The translations under genes were made by a program, and so were the position numbers. From Sinomonas atrocyanea (GTDB taxonomy: Bacteria > Actinomycetota > Actinomycetes > Actinomycetales > Micrococcaceae), in assembly GCF_030811715.1 (NCBI RefSeq), contig NZ_JAUSRH010000001.1, forward strand, positions 186,001 through 250,000: a DNA stretch of 64,000 nucleotides. The letters are read 5' to 3'. The number at the start of each line of letters is the position of its first letter. Within the stretch, counting starts at the first letter, position 1. The notes beneath the pieces were generated by a model. The model made no database searches, was not told the DNA's origin, and saw only the letters and a list, made by a program, of their open reading frames with translations. Below, in pieces: positions 1-8,703 of this stretch.

Positions 1-303
1 ACCGCGATCGGCAACGGCGTGCCGTACCGGACGGTCGTGGCCAGGAACGTGCTGCGCAACGCCCTCGTGACCCCGGTGACGGTCCTCGGCCTGCGCATCG
101 GCTACCTGCTCGGCGGCGCGATCGTGATCGAGGCGATCTTCGACCTGCACGGCATGGGCCAGCTCATCATCAGCGGCCTCGCCGGCAAGGACGTCAACCT
201 CGTGGCCGGCGGCGTGATCACGATCGCCGCGACCTTCGTCCTCGTCAACATCGTGGTCGACCTGCTGTACCTGCTCATCAACCCGCGGATCCGGACGGTC
301 TGA
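1..303 (+). CDS. ABC importer permease, DppB/OppB type (5' end outside window)
   Basis: This is the C-terminal 100 residues of an inner-membrane permease of the dipeptide/oligopeptide/nickel importer family. The frame is open from base 1 and ends in TGA at 301-303. The visible part has a hydrophobic helix (GLRIGYLLGGAIVIEAIF), the GMGQLI stretch typical of the cytoplasmic coupling region in DppB-type permeases, and a last membrane segment before a short basic tail. It lies 3 bp upstream of the fused permease-ATPase gene and is in the same operon. The downstream lyase, ROK kinase and epimerase suggest sialic acid rather than peptide as substrate; that is inferred from context only. The solute-binding protein, if present, is upstream of the window. 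Confidence 0.85.
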   Translation, partial: TAIGNGVPYRTVVARNVLRNALVTPVTVLGLRIGYLLGGAIVIEAIFDLHGMGQLIISGLAGKDVNLVAGGVITIAATFVLVNIVVDLLYLLINPRIRTV

Positions 304-306
304 GAC

Positions 307-2429
307 ATGAACACTCCACGCACCGCAGCCCTCGGCCCGCGCGCGGGCCTCGCCGAGCGCCTCGCCACCGGTGGCGCCCGCTTCCGGGCCATGCCCCTGG
401 GCTCCAAGATCTCCCTCGGCTTCCTCGTCCTCATCGTCCTCGTGGCGGCCTTCGGCCCGATGCTCGCCCCCTATGGGGAGAACGAGTCCTTCATCCCGAA
501 GACGGCGCCGGGCCCCGAGCACTTCTTCGGCACCGACCTCGGCGGCCGCGACGTCTTCACCCGGCTCCTCTACGGCGCGCGCGTCTCGATCATCATCGGC
601 CTCGGCGCTGTGGCCCTCGCCGTCGTCATCGGCGCGGTCCTCGGCGCGGTCGCGGCCACGAGCCGCAAGTGGGCCGACGAGACGGCCATGCGCATCCTCG
701 ACGTCGTCATGGCGTTCCCCGGCATCGCGCTCGCCGCGGCGCTCATGTTCGCGCTCTCCGGCGGCGCCCTGGGCCTGTTCGGCTCGACCGTGCCCGTGAT
801 CATCCTCTCGATCGCGATCGTCTACTCCCCACAGCTGGCCCGCGTCGTCCGCGCCAACGTGCTCGCCCAGTACGGGGAGGACTACGTCCGCGCCGAGCGC
901 GTGATCGGCGCGGGCCGGTTCTACATCCTCACGAGGCACATCGTCCGCAACACGGCAGCGCCCGTGCTCGTGTTCGCCACCGTCATGGTCGCGGACGCGA
1001 TCATCCTCGAGGCCTCGCTCTCCTTCCTCGGCGCCGGCGTGCAGCAGCCCGCGGCCTCGTGGGGCAACGTCATGAGCGACGGCCGGCAGCTCGTCTTCGC
1101 CGGCGGCTGGTGGCCCACCACCTTCGGCGGCATCACGATCCTGCTCACCGTCCTCGCGCTGAACATCCTCGCCGAGGGCCTCACGGACGCGATGGTGAAT
1201 CCTCGCCTCCGCCGCGCCCCGCGGGTGAAGGACGACGACGGCTCGGCGGCCAGCGTCGCCGGCGCGGCCGTCGAGGGGCTCGCCGCCGGGAGGCCTGCGC
1301 CCGCCGACGCCGCCGGCGAGCTCGGCACGGGGGCGATCGGCGCCGTCGGGCGCCTCGACGCGGACCCGACCGCCCTGCTGGACCTCGAGCTGGCCAAGCT
1401 CGCCGAGGCCGAGGCCGGCCGCACCGACCGCCTCCCGCAGGTCGCCCCGGGCGCGAAGACCGTCCTGACGGTCGAGGACCTCTCCATCCGGTTCCCCTCC
1501 CGCTACGGCGACGTGCCGCTCGTCGACGGGGTCTCGTTCACCGTCCGCGAGGGCGAGACGATGGCGCTCGTCGGCGAGTCCGGCTGCGGCAAGTCGATCA
1601 CCTCGCTCGCCGTCATGGGCCTCCAGGCGCCCACCGCCGTGCTCTCCGGCTCGATCCGCTTCGAGGGCCGGGAGCTGCTGACCAACAGCCCCAAGGAGCG
1701 GAGCAGGCGCTACGAGGGCCTGCGCGGGGAGCAGATCGCCATGATCTACCAGGACTCCCTCAGCGCGCTGAACCCGTCCATGCTCATCAAGGACCAGTTG
1801 GAGCAGCTCACGCGCCGCAACGGCCGCAAGACCCCGCGCGAGCTCCTCGAGCTCGTCAGGCTGAACCCGAACCGCACGCTGCGCTCGTACCCGCACGATC
1901 TCTCCGGCGGCCAGCGGCAGCGCGTCGTGATCGCGATGGCCCTCTCCCGCTCGCCCAAGATCGTGGTCGCGGACGAGCGCTGGACGTCACCGTGCAGAAG
2001 CAGGTCATCGAGCTGCTCAACGAGCTGCGCGAGCAGCTGGGCTTCGCGATGGTGTTCGTCAGCCACGACCTCGCCCTCGTCGCAGAGCTCGCCCACCGCG
2101 TCACGGTCATGTACGCGGGCCAGGTGGTCGAGACCGCCCGGACCTCGGACCTGCTGCGCAACCCGCGGCACGAGTACACGCGCGGCCTGCTCGGCTCCGT
2201 GCTCTCGATCGAGGCGGACGCCCCGCGGCTGCACCAGATCAGGGGCACCGTCCCCTCGCCGCGCGACTTCGCCCCCGGCGACCGGTTCGCCGAACGGTCC
2301 CTGCGCCCGGACGCCGATCCGCGCCAGCGCCTCGCCTTCGTCCCGGTCGAGGGCGAGGCCGAGCACTACTGGGCCAGCCACGAGGCCCCGGCCCGCACCA
2401 TCGATCTCGTCACGGAGGCGGCCCAGTGA
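307..2429 (+). pseudogene. Fused ABC permease-ATPase (DppC-DppD type), frameshifted in the ATPase half
   Basis: One frame encodes a DppC-type permease (about residues 1-305, several membrane helices), an Ala-rich linker (about 305-385) and the first half of an ATPase: Walker A GESGCGKS near 424-431, signature LSGGQRQR near 532, then KIVVADE. Right after this Glu, at 1977-1980, the frame breaks. The normal continuation (ALDVTVQKQVIELL, then the H-loop VSHDLALV and the C-terminal domain) resumes one frame over at 1977 and ends at 2427-2429. The residues expected between (P-T/S-T, the start of the D-loop) are missing. A 10-nt deletion accounts for both the lost residues and the frame, and adding 10 nt gives an intact gene of about 710 codons. 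The ATPase half is therefore broken unless this is an assembly error. Without correction the original frame runs to 3444 through unrelated sequence. Confidence 0.85.
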
Positions 2430-3238
2430 ACCAGGCCCAGCCCAGCACCCCGGTCCTCGAGCTGCGGGACCTCGAGGTCCACCACCGCGCCCGCGGCGGC
2501 TCCCTGTTCCGGCCCACGATCGTCAAGGCGGTCGACGGCGTCGACTTCTCCGTGCGCCGTGGGGAGACCGTCGGCATCGTGGGCGAGTCCGGCTCCGGCA
2601 AGTCCACCCTCGCCAACGTGCTCGTCGGCCTCCAGGAGCCCACCGCCGGCACGTTCCTGTTCCGGGGCAGGGCCGTCAAGCGCCTCGACGGGCGGGCCCG
2701 CCGCGAGTTCGGGCGGACCGTCTCGGTCGTGTTCCAGGATCCCGCCACCGCGCTGAACCCGCGCATGACGATCCAGGACATCCTCCTCGACCCGCTCGTG
2801 GTCCACGGGATCGGCACCGAGGCGGCCCGCCTGGCCCGGGTGAAGGAACTGCTCTCCCTCGTCGGACTGCCGCAGTCCGCCGCGGAGGTCACGCCGTCGA
2901 ACGTCTCGGGCGGCCAGCGCCAGCGCGTCGCGATCGCCCGGGCGCTCGCCCTCGAGCCGGAGATCATCATCGCGGACGAGCCCACGAGCGCCCTCGACGT
3001 CTCGGTCCGCGCCCAGGTGCTGAACCTCCTCAACGACCTCAAGCGGCAGCTCGGCCTCGGCATGGTGTTCATCAGCCACGACATCCAGACCGTCCGGTAC
3101 GTCTCCGACCGCATCTGCGTGGTCTACAAGGGCCGGATCGTCGAGGAGGGCTCCGCCGCCGAGGTCTTCGACTCCGCCACCAACGACTACACGCGCAAGC
3201 TCCTCGGCGCCGCGCCGAGCCTGCTGCACGCGTCCTGA
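2426..3238 (+). CDS. ABC importer ATPase, DppF/OppF type
   Basis: A 270-residue cytoplasmic ATPase that would pair with the DppD-like half of the preceding fusion to energise uptake. It has Walker A GESGSGKST at about residues 53-61, Q-loop VVFQDPATALNPRM, signature VSGGQRQR near 160, Walker B/D-loop IIIADEPTSALDVS near 180 and H-loop ISHDIQTV. The GTG start overlaps the stop of the upstream gene as GTGA, so it is translationally coupled. This gene is intact and its ADEPTSALD stretch shows exactly what the damaged paralogue upstream has lost. A C-terminal segment (TNDYTRKLLGA) is the usual start of the oligopeptide-binding domain, here very short. The sialic acid assignment comes from the operon. 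Confidence 0.9.
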   Translation: MNQAQPSTPVLELRDLEVHHRARGGSLFRPTIVKAVDGVDFSVRRGETVGIVGESGSGKSTLANVLVGLQEPTAGTFLFRGRAVKRLDGRARREFGRTVSVVFQDPATALNPRMTIQDILLDPLVVHGIGTEAARLARVKELLSLVGLPQSAAEVTPSNVSGGQRQRVAIARALALEPEIIIADEPTSALDVSVRAQVLNLLNDLKRQLGLGMVFISHDIQTVRYVSDRICVVYKGRIVEEGSAAEVFDSATNDYTRKLLGAAPSLLHAS

Positions 3239-3281
3239 GCCCCGCTTTCCCCCACCGAGTACACAACCTTTGGAGTTTTCT

Positions 3282-4199
3282 GTGCCTGCCACCTTCCACG
3301 GCGTCATTCCCCCGGTCGTCACCCCGCGCCACGCGGACGGCACCCTCGACACCGACTCGCTCAAGAACGTGGTCAAGCACCTCGTCGACGGCGGCGTCAC
3401 GGGCCTGTTCGTCCTCGGCTCCTCCGGCGAGGTGCCCTACATGACCGACGCCGAGCGGGAGCTCGCCGTCCGCACGATCGCCGAGGCCAACGCCGGCGCC
3501 GTGCCGCTCGTGGTCGGCGCGAACGAGCAGACCACCCACCGCGTGATCGACGAGGCCAAGAAGATGGTGGACCTCGGCGCCGACGCGCTCGTGGTCACCT
3601 CGATGTACTACGCGATCGGCGACGCCGCGGAGACCGAGACCCACTTCCGCGCGATCCACGAGGCCGTCGCGACCCCGATCTTCGCCTACGACGTCCCGGT
3701 GCGCACGCACTTCAAGCTCCCCGCCGACGTCCTGGTGCGGCTCGCCAAGGACGGCGTCATCGCCGGCGTGAAGGACTCCTCGGGCGACGACGTGACCTTC
3801 CGCCAGCTCCTCCTGGCCACCCGCGGCCTGCCCGGCTTCTCCGTCTTCACGGGCCACGAGGTCGTGGTGGACGGCGCGCTCCTGGGCGGCGCGGCCGGCG
3901 TCGTGCCCGGCCTCGGCAACGTGGACCCGGCCGGCTACCGCCGCCTCTACGACCTCGCCCAGGCCGGCGACTGGGCCGGCGCGGCCGCCGAGCAGGACCG
4001 CCTCGCGCGCCTGTTCGAGATCGTCTATGCCCCGGGCGGCCGGGTCTCCGGCGGCGCCTCGGGCCTCGGCGCGTTCAAGACCGCCCTGCAGCTCATGGGC
4101 ATCATCGAGTCGAACACGATGAGCGTGCCGATGCCCTCGCTCAACGAGGCCGAGGCGGAGACCATCCGCGGCATCCTCGTCGAGACGGGCCTGCTCTGA
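3282..4199 (+). CDS. nanA: NanA/DapA-family aldolase, probable N-acetylneuraminate lyase
   Basis: A 305-residue class I aldolase of the dihydrodipicolinate synthase/N-acetylneuraminate lyase family. Visible features are the N-terminal GVIPPVVTP strand, the GSSGE substrate-carboxylate loop, the tyrosine pair in SMYYAIGD and the Schiff-base lysine in AGVKDSSGD (about residue 164). The family fold alone does not separate NanA from DapA, but a ROK kinase and an epimerase of the NanE family follow directly, so cleavage of N-acetylneuraminate to N-acetylmannosamine plus pyruvate is the best reading. A GTG at 3282 is chosen because GGAG at 3272-3275 sits 6 nt upstream; an in-frame TTG at 3270 would overlap that site. 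Confidence 0.8.
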   Translation: MPATFHGVIPPVVTPRHADGTLDTDSLKNVVKHLVDGGVTGLFVLGSSGEVPYMTDAERELAVRTIAEANAGAVPLVVGANEQTTHRVIDEAKKMVDLGADALVVTSMYYAIGDAAETETHFRAIHEAVATPIFAYDVPVRTHFKLPADVLVRLAKDGVIAGVKDSSGDDVTFRQLLLATRGLPGFSVFTGHEVVVDGALLGGAAGVVPGLGNVDPAGYRRLYDLAQAGDWAGAAAEQDRLARLFEIVYAPGGRVSGGASGLGAFKTALQLMGIIESNTMSVPMPSLNEAEAETIRGILVETGLL

Positions 4200-4225
4200 A
4201 CCACGTCTCCAGGGAGGGCAACGGC

Positions 4226-5185
4226 GTGAGGCACGCGATCGGCGTCGACCTCGGCGGGACCAAGACCGCCGCGGGGCTCGTCACGGACAGCGGCGAGGTG
4301 CTGTTCTCCGAGACCATCCCGACCCTGAACCGCTCCGGCGGCGAGGCGATCCTCGACGCGGCCGCCCGGCTCGTCCGCCGCGTCCTCGACCGGGCCGCGG
4401 CGGAGGGGCTGGAGGCCGCCGGCATCGGGGTCGGCTCCGCTGGCGTCGTCAACGCCGCGCGCGGGGTCGTCGTCTCCGCGACGGACGCGATCCTCGGCTG
4501 GGCCGGCACCGACCTCGCCGGCGGCCTCGCCGCCCGGACCGGGCTGCGCACCGCCGTCGTCAACGACGTCCACGCCCACGCCCTCGGCGAGGCATGGCGC
4601 GGGGCCGCCGCGGCGACGTCGTCCTCGCTCCTCCTCGCGTTCGGCACGGGGGTGGGCGGCAGCTTCGTGGTCGACGGGCGGCCGCTGCTCGGCCACCGCT
4701 GGGTTGGCGGGCATGTGGGGCACCTCGCCTCCCCCTACGCACACGACGCCGGGGGCTCGCCCCTGCAGTGCGTGTGCGGTTCCGCGGGGCACGTCGAGGT
4801 GGTCGCCTCCGGGCCGGCCCTGCACGCCGGATACCTCCGGCGCGGCGGCGATCCCACCGCGCCGGACGCCCGCGCCGTCGTCGCCCGCGCGCAGGACGGC
4901 GACCCCGTGGCCCACGCGGCCGTGACCGTCGCCGCGCGGGCAGCCGGCCAGTGCGCGGGCGGGCTCGCGAACGCCCTCGACCCCGAGGTGATCGTGGTCT
5001 CGGGCGGCCTCGCCGGCGCCGGGCCCCTGTGGTGGGAGGCCATGGAGGCCGCGTTCCGCGCCGAGCTCATGCCGCCCCTGGCCGGGATGCCGCTCGTGCC
5101 CGCGGCCCTCGGCGGCGCCGCCGCCCTCGTCGGCGCCGCGAGCCTCGTCCTGTCCCCCACCCCCTCTTGGAAGGCGCCCCAGTGA
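4226..5185 (+). CDS. nanK: ROK-family sugar kinase, probable N-acetylmannosamine kinase
   Basis: A 319-residue ROK kinase likely phosphorylating N-acetylmannosamine with ATP. It has the N-terminal phosphate loop GVDLGGTKTAAG, the catalytic-Asp stretch VVNDVHAHALGEA and the ROK metal-binding element. That element normally reads CxCGxxGCxE; here it is CVCGSAGHVE, so the third cysteine is a histidine. GTG at 4226 follows a strong AGGGAGG at 4211-4217. Its stop overlaps the next start (GTGA), coupling it to the NanE gene. The substrate is inferred from the neighbours; ROK specificity cannot be read reliably from sequence. Confidence 0.85.
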   Translation: MRHAIGVDLGGTKTAAGLVTDSGEVLFSETIPTLNRSGGEAILDAAARLVRRVLDRAAAEGLEAAGIGVGSAGVVNAARGVVVSATDAILGWAGTDLAGGLAARTGLRTAVVNDVHAHALGEAWRGAAAATSSSLLLAFGTGVGGSFVVDGRPLLGHRWVGGHVGHLASPYAHDAGGSPLQCVCGSAGHVEVVASGPALHAGYLRRGGDPTAPDARAVVARAQDGDPVAHAAVTVAARAAGQCAGGLANALDPEVIVVSGGLAGAGPLWWEAMEAAFRAELMPPLAGMPLVPAALGGAAALVGAASLVLSPTPSWKAPQ

Positions 5186-5865
5186 TCCTCACGCCCGAAG
5201 CCCTCGAATCCCTGCGCGGCCGGCTCATCGTCTCGTGCCAGGCCTACCCCGGCGAGCCCCTGCGCGAGCCGCGCATCACCGCGGCCATGGCGGCGTCGGT
5301 GGTGCGCGGCGGGGCGGCGGCCGTCCGCGTCCAGGGCATCGCGGACGTGCAGTTCGCGCGCACCGCCGTCGAGGCGCCCGTGATCGGGCTGTGGAAGGAC
5401 GGCCATGAGGGCGTGTACATCACCCCGACGCTGCGGCATGCGCTGGCAGTCGCCGCGGCGGGGGCCCACGTCGTCGCGATCGACGGCACGCGCCGGCCCC
5501 GCCCGGACGGGCTCTCGCTGGCCGAGACCGTCGCCGGGGTCCACGCCGAGTCCCACGCCCTCGTCATGGCGGACTGCGGGTCGCTCGACGACGCGCTCGC
5601 CGCCGCCGACGCCGGGGCCGACCTGATCGGGACCACCCTTGCGGGCTACACCGGGGAGCGGCCCACGACCGACGGCCCGGACCTCGAGCTGCTCGCCGCC
5701 ATCGCGGCCGCGGACCTCGGCCGGCCGCTCATCGGCGAGGGCAGGCTGCGCACGCCGGCCCAGGCACGGGCCGCGCTCGATGCGGGGGCGTTCGCCGTCG
5801 TCGTCGGCACCGCCATCACGCACCCGGCCACGATCACGGGCTGGTTCCGCGACGCCCTCGCCTGA
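5182..5865 (+). CDS. nanE: N-acetylmannosamine-6-phosphate 2-epimerase
   Basis: A 227-residue TIM-barrel epimerase converting ManNAc-6-P to GlcNAc-6-P, the third step of sialic acid breakdown. Family hallmarks are visible in order: LIVSCQAYPGEPL, VRVQGIADVQ, IGLWKDGHEG, VAIDGTRRPRP, GTTLAGYTG and the C-terminal VVVGTAITHP. The GTG start overlaps the kinase stop by 4 nt. It is the last gene of the operon; GlcNAc-6-P deacetylase and glucosamine-6-P deaminase, needed to reach glycolysis, are not in the window and must be encoded elsewhere. Confidence 0.92.
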   Translation: MILTPEALESLRGRLIVSCQAYPGEPLREPRITAAMAASVVRGGAAAVRVQGIADVQFARTAVEAPVIGLWKDGHEGVYITPTLRHALAVAAAGAHVVAIDGTRRPRPDGLSLAETVAGVHAESHALVMADCGSLDDALAAADAGADLIGTTLAGYTGERPTTDGPDLELLAAIAAADLGRPLIGEGRLRTPAQARAALDAGAFAVVVGTAITHPATITGWFRDALA

Positions 5866-5918
5866 CCCCGCCCGCGCCCCTCCTGAGACGTTGGGGCGCC
5901 GGCGGCGGAGGGGTCCCG

Positions 5919-5933
5919 TAGCATGCTGGGGTG
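5919..5933 (+). promoter_or_regulatory. Leaderless -10 element before the flavin oxidoreductase
   Basis: TAGCAT at 5919-5924 matches the TANNNT actinobacterial -10 pattern and ends 6 nt before the GTG start at 5931. No Shine-Dalgarno-like sequence fits between them, which favours a leaderless transcript. Several other genes in the window have the same geometry. Confidence 0.5.
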
Positions 5934-7346
5934 GACACCGAGTACGACGTCATTGTGATCGGCGGCGGCGCGGCCGGCGAGAACGCCGCGGACCGCGCAG
6001 TCAAGGGGGGCCTCACGGCGGCCATCGTGGAGCGCAGCCTCCTCGGCGGCGCCTGCTCCTACTGGGCCTGCGAACCGTCCAAGGCGCTCCTGCGCCCCGG
6101 CACCGCCCTCAACGCCGCCCGCCGGGTCCCCGGAGCCCGGGAGGCGGTCACCGGCAGCCTCGACGTCCGCGCGGTCCTCGCCCACCGCGACGAGGCCTCG
6201 AGCAACTGGGACGACTCCTCGCAGGTCGAGTGGGCCGAGGGCGCCGGCATCACCCTCATCCGCGGGACGGCCCGCCTCACGGGCGCCAAGCGGCTGTGGG
6301 TGACCGGCGACGACGGCAGCCACTTCGCGCTCACGGCGCGCCACGCCGTCGTGCTCGCGACCGGTTCGGTGCCCTCCATCCCCAAGATCCCCGGACTGGC
6401 CGGGGTCCACCCCTGGACCACCCCCGACGCGACGAGCGCCCAGGAGATCCCCGAGAGCCTCGCGGTGGTCGGCGCGGGCGTGGCGGGCGCCGAGCTCGCG
6501 CAGGCCTTCGCGCGGCTCGGCTCGAAGGTCACGGTCCTCGCACGCGGGTCGTTCCTGAGCGCGTTCCCGGAGGACGCCCGCAACCTCGTCGCCGACGGGC
6601 TGCGCGCGGACGGCGTGGAGATCCTCGAGGGGGTCAGCCCCGAGCGCGCCGAGCTGACGGACGACGGCGCCGCGCGGCTCACGCTGCCGGGCGGCCGCGA
6701 GCTCGTGGCCGAGCGGGTCCTCGTCGCCGCCGGCCGCCGCGCGGCGCTCGACGGGCTCGGCCTGCCGGCCTTCGGGATCGAGCCGCCGTCGCTCAAGGTC
6801 GACGAGTCCGGCCGCGTCCAGGGGCTCTCGTGGCTGTACGCGGTGGGCGACTGCTCCGGGGGCCCCAAGCTCACCCATCAGGGCAAGTACCAGGCCCGCA
6901 TCACGGGAGACGCGATCGGGGCCCGCGCCCGGGGCGAGCTCGGGGGCGCCGCCCCGGGCGCGTGGAGCCGCTGGGCCCGCACCGCGGACGTCCTCGCGGT
7001 GCCGCACGTGGTGTTCACCGACCCGGAGGTCGCCTCGGTGGGCCTGACCGAGGAGGACGCGTGGGAGGCCGGCATCCGCGTGCGCCCCGTCGAGCTGCCG
7101 ATCTCGGTGGCCGGCGCATGGCAGCATGCGGAGGGCTACGAGGGCTGGGCCCAGTTCCTCGTGGACGAGGACACGCGCACGCTCGTCGGCGCATGCTTCG
7201 CCGGGCCCGACGTGGCCGAGCTCCTGCACGCTGCGACGATCGCCATTGTGGGCGAGGTCCCGCTCGAGCGGCTCTGGCACGCCACCCCCGCGTTCCCGAC
7301 GGTCAGCGAGGTGTGGCTGCGGTTCCTCGAGGCCTACGGCCTCTGA
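5931..7346 (+). CDS. FAD-dependent pyridine nucleotide-disulfide oxidoreductase
   Basis: A 471-residue class I flavin oxidoreductase of the dihydrolipoamide dehydrogenase/mercuric reductase group. The N-terminal FAD motif is GGGAAGENAA. The redox-active pair is a CX4C in GGACSYWACEPSK, not the usual CLNVGC. A second dinucleotide site is GAGVAGAELAQAF for NAD(P)H, and AVGDCSGGP contacts FAD. The C-terminal dimer interface ends in HATPAFPTVSE, the position of the His-Glu pair. The unusual SYWA spacer means the true substrate (lipoamide, a low-molecular-weight thiol, a quinone or other) cannot be assigned. It stands alone between two operons. Confidence 0.85.
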   Translation: MDTEYDVIVIGGGAAGENAADRAVKGGLTAAIVERSLLGGACSYWACEPSKALLRPGTALNAARRVPGAREAVTGSLDVRAVLAHRDEASSNWDDSSQVEWAEGAGITLIRGTARLTGAKRLWVTGDDGSHFALTARHAVVLATGSVPSIPKIPGLAGVHPWTTPDATSAQEIPESLAVVGAGVAGAELAQAFARLGSKVTVLARGSFLSAFPEDARNLVADGLRADGVEILEGVSPERAELTDDGAARLTLPGGRELVAERVLVAAGRRAALDGLGLPAFGIEPPSLKVDESGRVQGLSWLYAVGDCSGGPKLTHQGKYQARITGDAIGARARGELGGAAPGAWSRWARTADVLAVPHVVFTDPEVASVGLTEEDAWEAGIRVRPVELPISVAGAWQHAEGYEGWAQFLVDEDTRTLVGACFAGPDVAELLHAATIAIVGEVPLERLWHATPAFPTVSEVWLRFLEAYGL

Positions 7347-7407
7347 CCCGGGGCCGGGACCGTCAGGCCCTCGGGAAGGAGCGCCGCCCCGAGCGGGACG
7401 GCGGCCG

Positions 7408-8253
7408 TCAGAACTGGCTGTGGGCCGCGGTGGCAGGGTCGCCGCCGATGCGCTCGCCCGTCTCGAGCGCGCTGATCGCCTCGACCTCGGCGGCGCTGAG
7501 CGTCAGCGCCGCGGCGGCCAGGTTCTCGGCCATCCGCTCCCGCGTCGCCGTCTTCGGGATGACGATGGTGCCCTGGGCGAGGTGCCACGCGAGCACCGCC
7601 TGCGCCGGGGTGGCTCCGTGCGCGGCCGCGGCATCCCGCACCGCCTCGGCGTCGAGGTCTGCCCCCTGGCCGAGCGGGCTGTAGGCCTCCACGGCGATGC
7701 CCCGCGAGCGGCACAGGTCCGCGAGCGCGCGCTGCTGGAAGGTGGGGTGGAGCTCGATCTGGTTCAGCGCCGGGGTCACGGTCGCTTCCGCGAGGAGCGT
7801 GTCGAGGTGCTCCGCGAGGAAGTTCGAGACCCCCACAGCCCGCACCAGGCCCTGGGCGTAGACCTCCTCGAGCTGGCCCCACGCCGCGGTGTACAGGCCC
7901 TGCGAGGGGACCGGCCAGTGGATGAGGTAGAGGTCCAGGTAGTCCAGGCCGAGGGCCGAGCGGCTGTCCTCGAATGCCTCCCGGGCCCTGCCCTGGTCGC
8001 CGTTGCGCAGCTTCGTGGTGATGAACAGCTCCTCGCGCGGGATCCCGGACGCGGCGAGGGCGGCCCCCACACCGGCCTCGTTCCGATAGGCGGCGGCGGT
8101 GTCGATGTGCCGGTACCCGGCCTCGAGCGCCTCCTCGACCACGCGCTGGGTCTCCTCAGGGGGCACCTGGAAGACGCCGAAGCCCAGCTGCGGGATCTCG
8201 ACGCCGTTGTTCAGCGCCACGGTGGGGATGGAGCTCTGCGGTGCAGGGGACAT
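7408..8253 (-). CDS. Aldo/keto reductase
   Basis: A 281-residue NADPH-dependent aldo/keto reductase (2,5-diketo-D-gluconate reductase-like group). The barrel motifs are LGFGVFQV, the catalytic Asp-Tyr in HIDTAAAYRNE, the lysine in FITTKLRN, the histidine in LYLIHWPVP, the cofactor strand AVGVSNFL and the C-terminal phosphate-binding VIPKTATRERM. ATG at 8253 is chosen because a strong AAGGAGGAG lies just upstream; longer readings of the frame add a basic, non-homologous N-terminus. It follows a small ORF by 56 bp and is divergent from an MmyB-type regulator, a common pairing in which the regulator controls the reductase. Substrate unknown. Confidence 0.92.
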   Translation of the reverse strand: MSPAPQSSIPTVALNNGVEIPQLGFGVFQVPPEETQRVVEEALEAGYRHIDTAAAYRNEAGVGAALAASGIPREELFITTKLRNGDQGRAREAFEDSRSALGLDYLDLYLIHWPVPSQGLYTAAWGQLEEVYAQGLVRAVGVSNFLAEHLDTLLAEATVTPALNQIELHPTFQQRALADLCRSRGIAVEAYSPLGQGADLDAEAVRDAAAAHGATPAQAVLAWHLAQGTIVIPKTATRERMAENLAAAALTLSAAEVEAISALETGERIGGDPATAAHSQF

Positions 8254-8309
8254 GTGGTCTCCTCCTTCTCTGGTGGGTGGTCCTGCTCTGGCCTCTGGCT
8301 CGGCTGCTG

Positions 8310-8507
8310 CTACAGGGCCCGCTCCCGGGGCTCCACGGCCCAGGCGAGCCGGTGGAGCGCGGTGGCGAGCCGGGCGCGGACGGCGGCGGTCCGGCGGCCG
8401 AGGTCCCCGCGGTCGTCCACGACGGGGGCGTCCGGCAGGGCGCTGCGCGCCTCGTGGTGGCGGAGGGGCATGACGAGGGCATAGGCGATCGACGCCGAGT
8501 GGTCCAT
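8310..8507 (-). CDS. Small protein of unknown function (65 aa)
   Basis: I do not recognise a family. The ORF starts MDHSASIAYALVMPLRHHEA and ends with a basic amphipathic helix (RTAAVRARLATALHRLAW). The ATG at 8505-8507 is preceded by AAGGA at good spacing, which supports translation. It lies directly upstream of, and in line with, the aldo/keto reductase gene, so the two are probably cotranscribed. The composition is unlike the out-of-frame translations nearby. It could be a small accessory or a leader ORF. Confidence 0.5.
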   Translation of the reverse strand: MDHSASIAYALVMPLRHHEARSALPDAPVVDDRGDLGRRTAAVRARLATALHRLAWAVEPRERAL

Positions 8508-8703
8508 GGTCCTTCTTCTGCGAGGGTGGGGGCGTCGGCCTGCCCGCGCGGGGCCGGCCTCCGCCCCGGTGCGGTACGCGTTCCACGCTAAGGGGGCCGG
8601 CACGCCCTTGTCATCGCGCGAGCGGTGCCCTGTGCTTCCTAGGAGTGGCAGGCCTACCCTCAGCCCGCGCTGGCCGTGGAACCGCGGCGCGCTCCCGGCC
8701 AGA

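Noticed and set aside
1978-3444. Long continuation of the permease-ATPase reading frame through the next gene
   Set aside because: After 1977 the translation is Arg/Pro/Ser-rich with no ABC motifs, while the true continuation is in another frame; it is read-through after a frameshift.
5639-7684. 681-residue open frame over the flavin oxidoreductase gene
   Set aside because: Low-complexity Arg/Gly/Pro translation typical of off-frame reading in high-GC DNA; the other frame gives a clean oxidoreductase.
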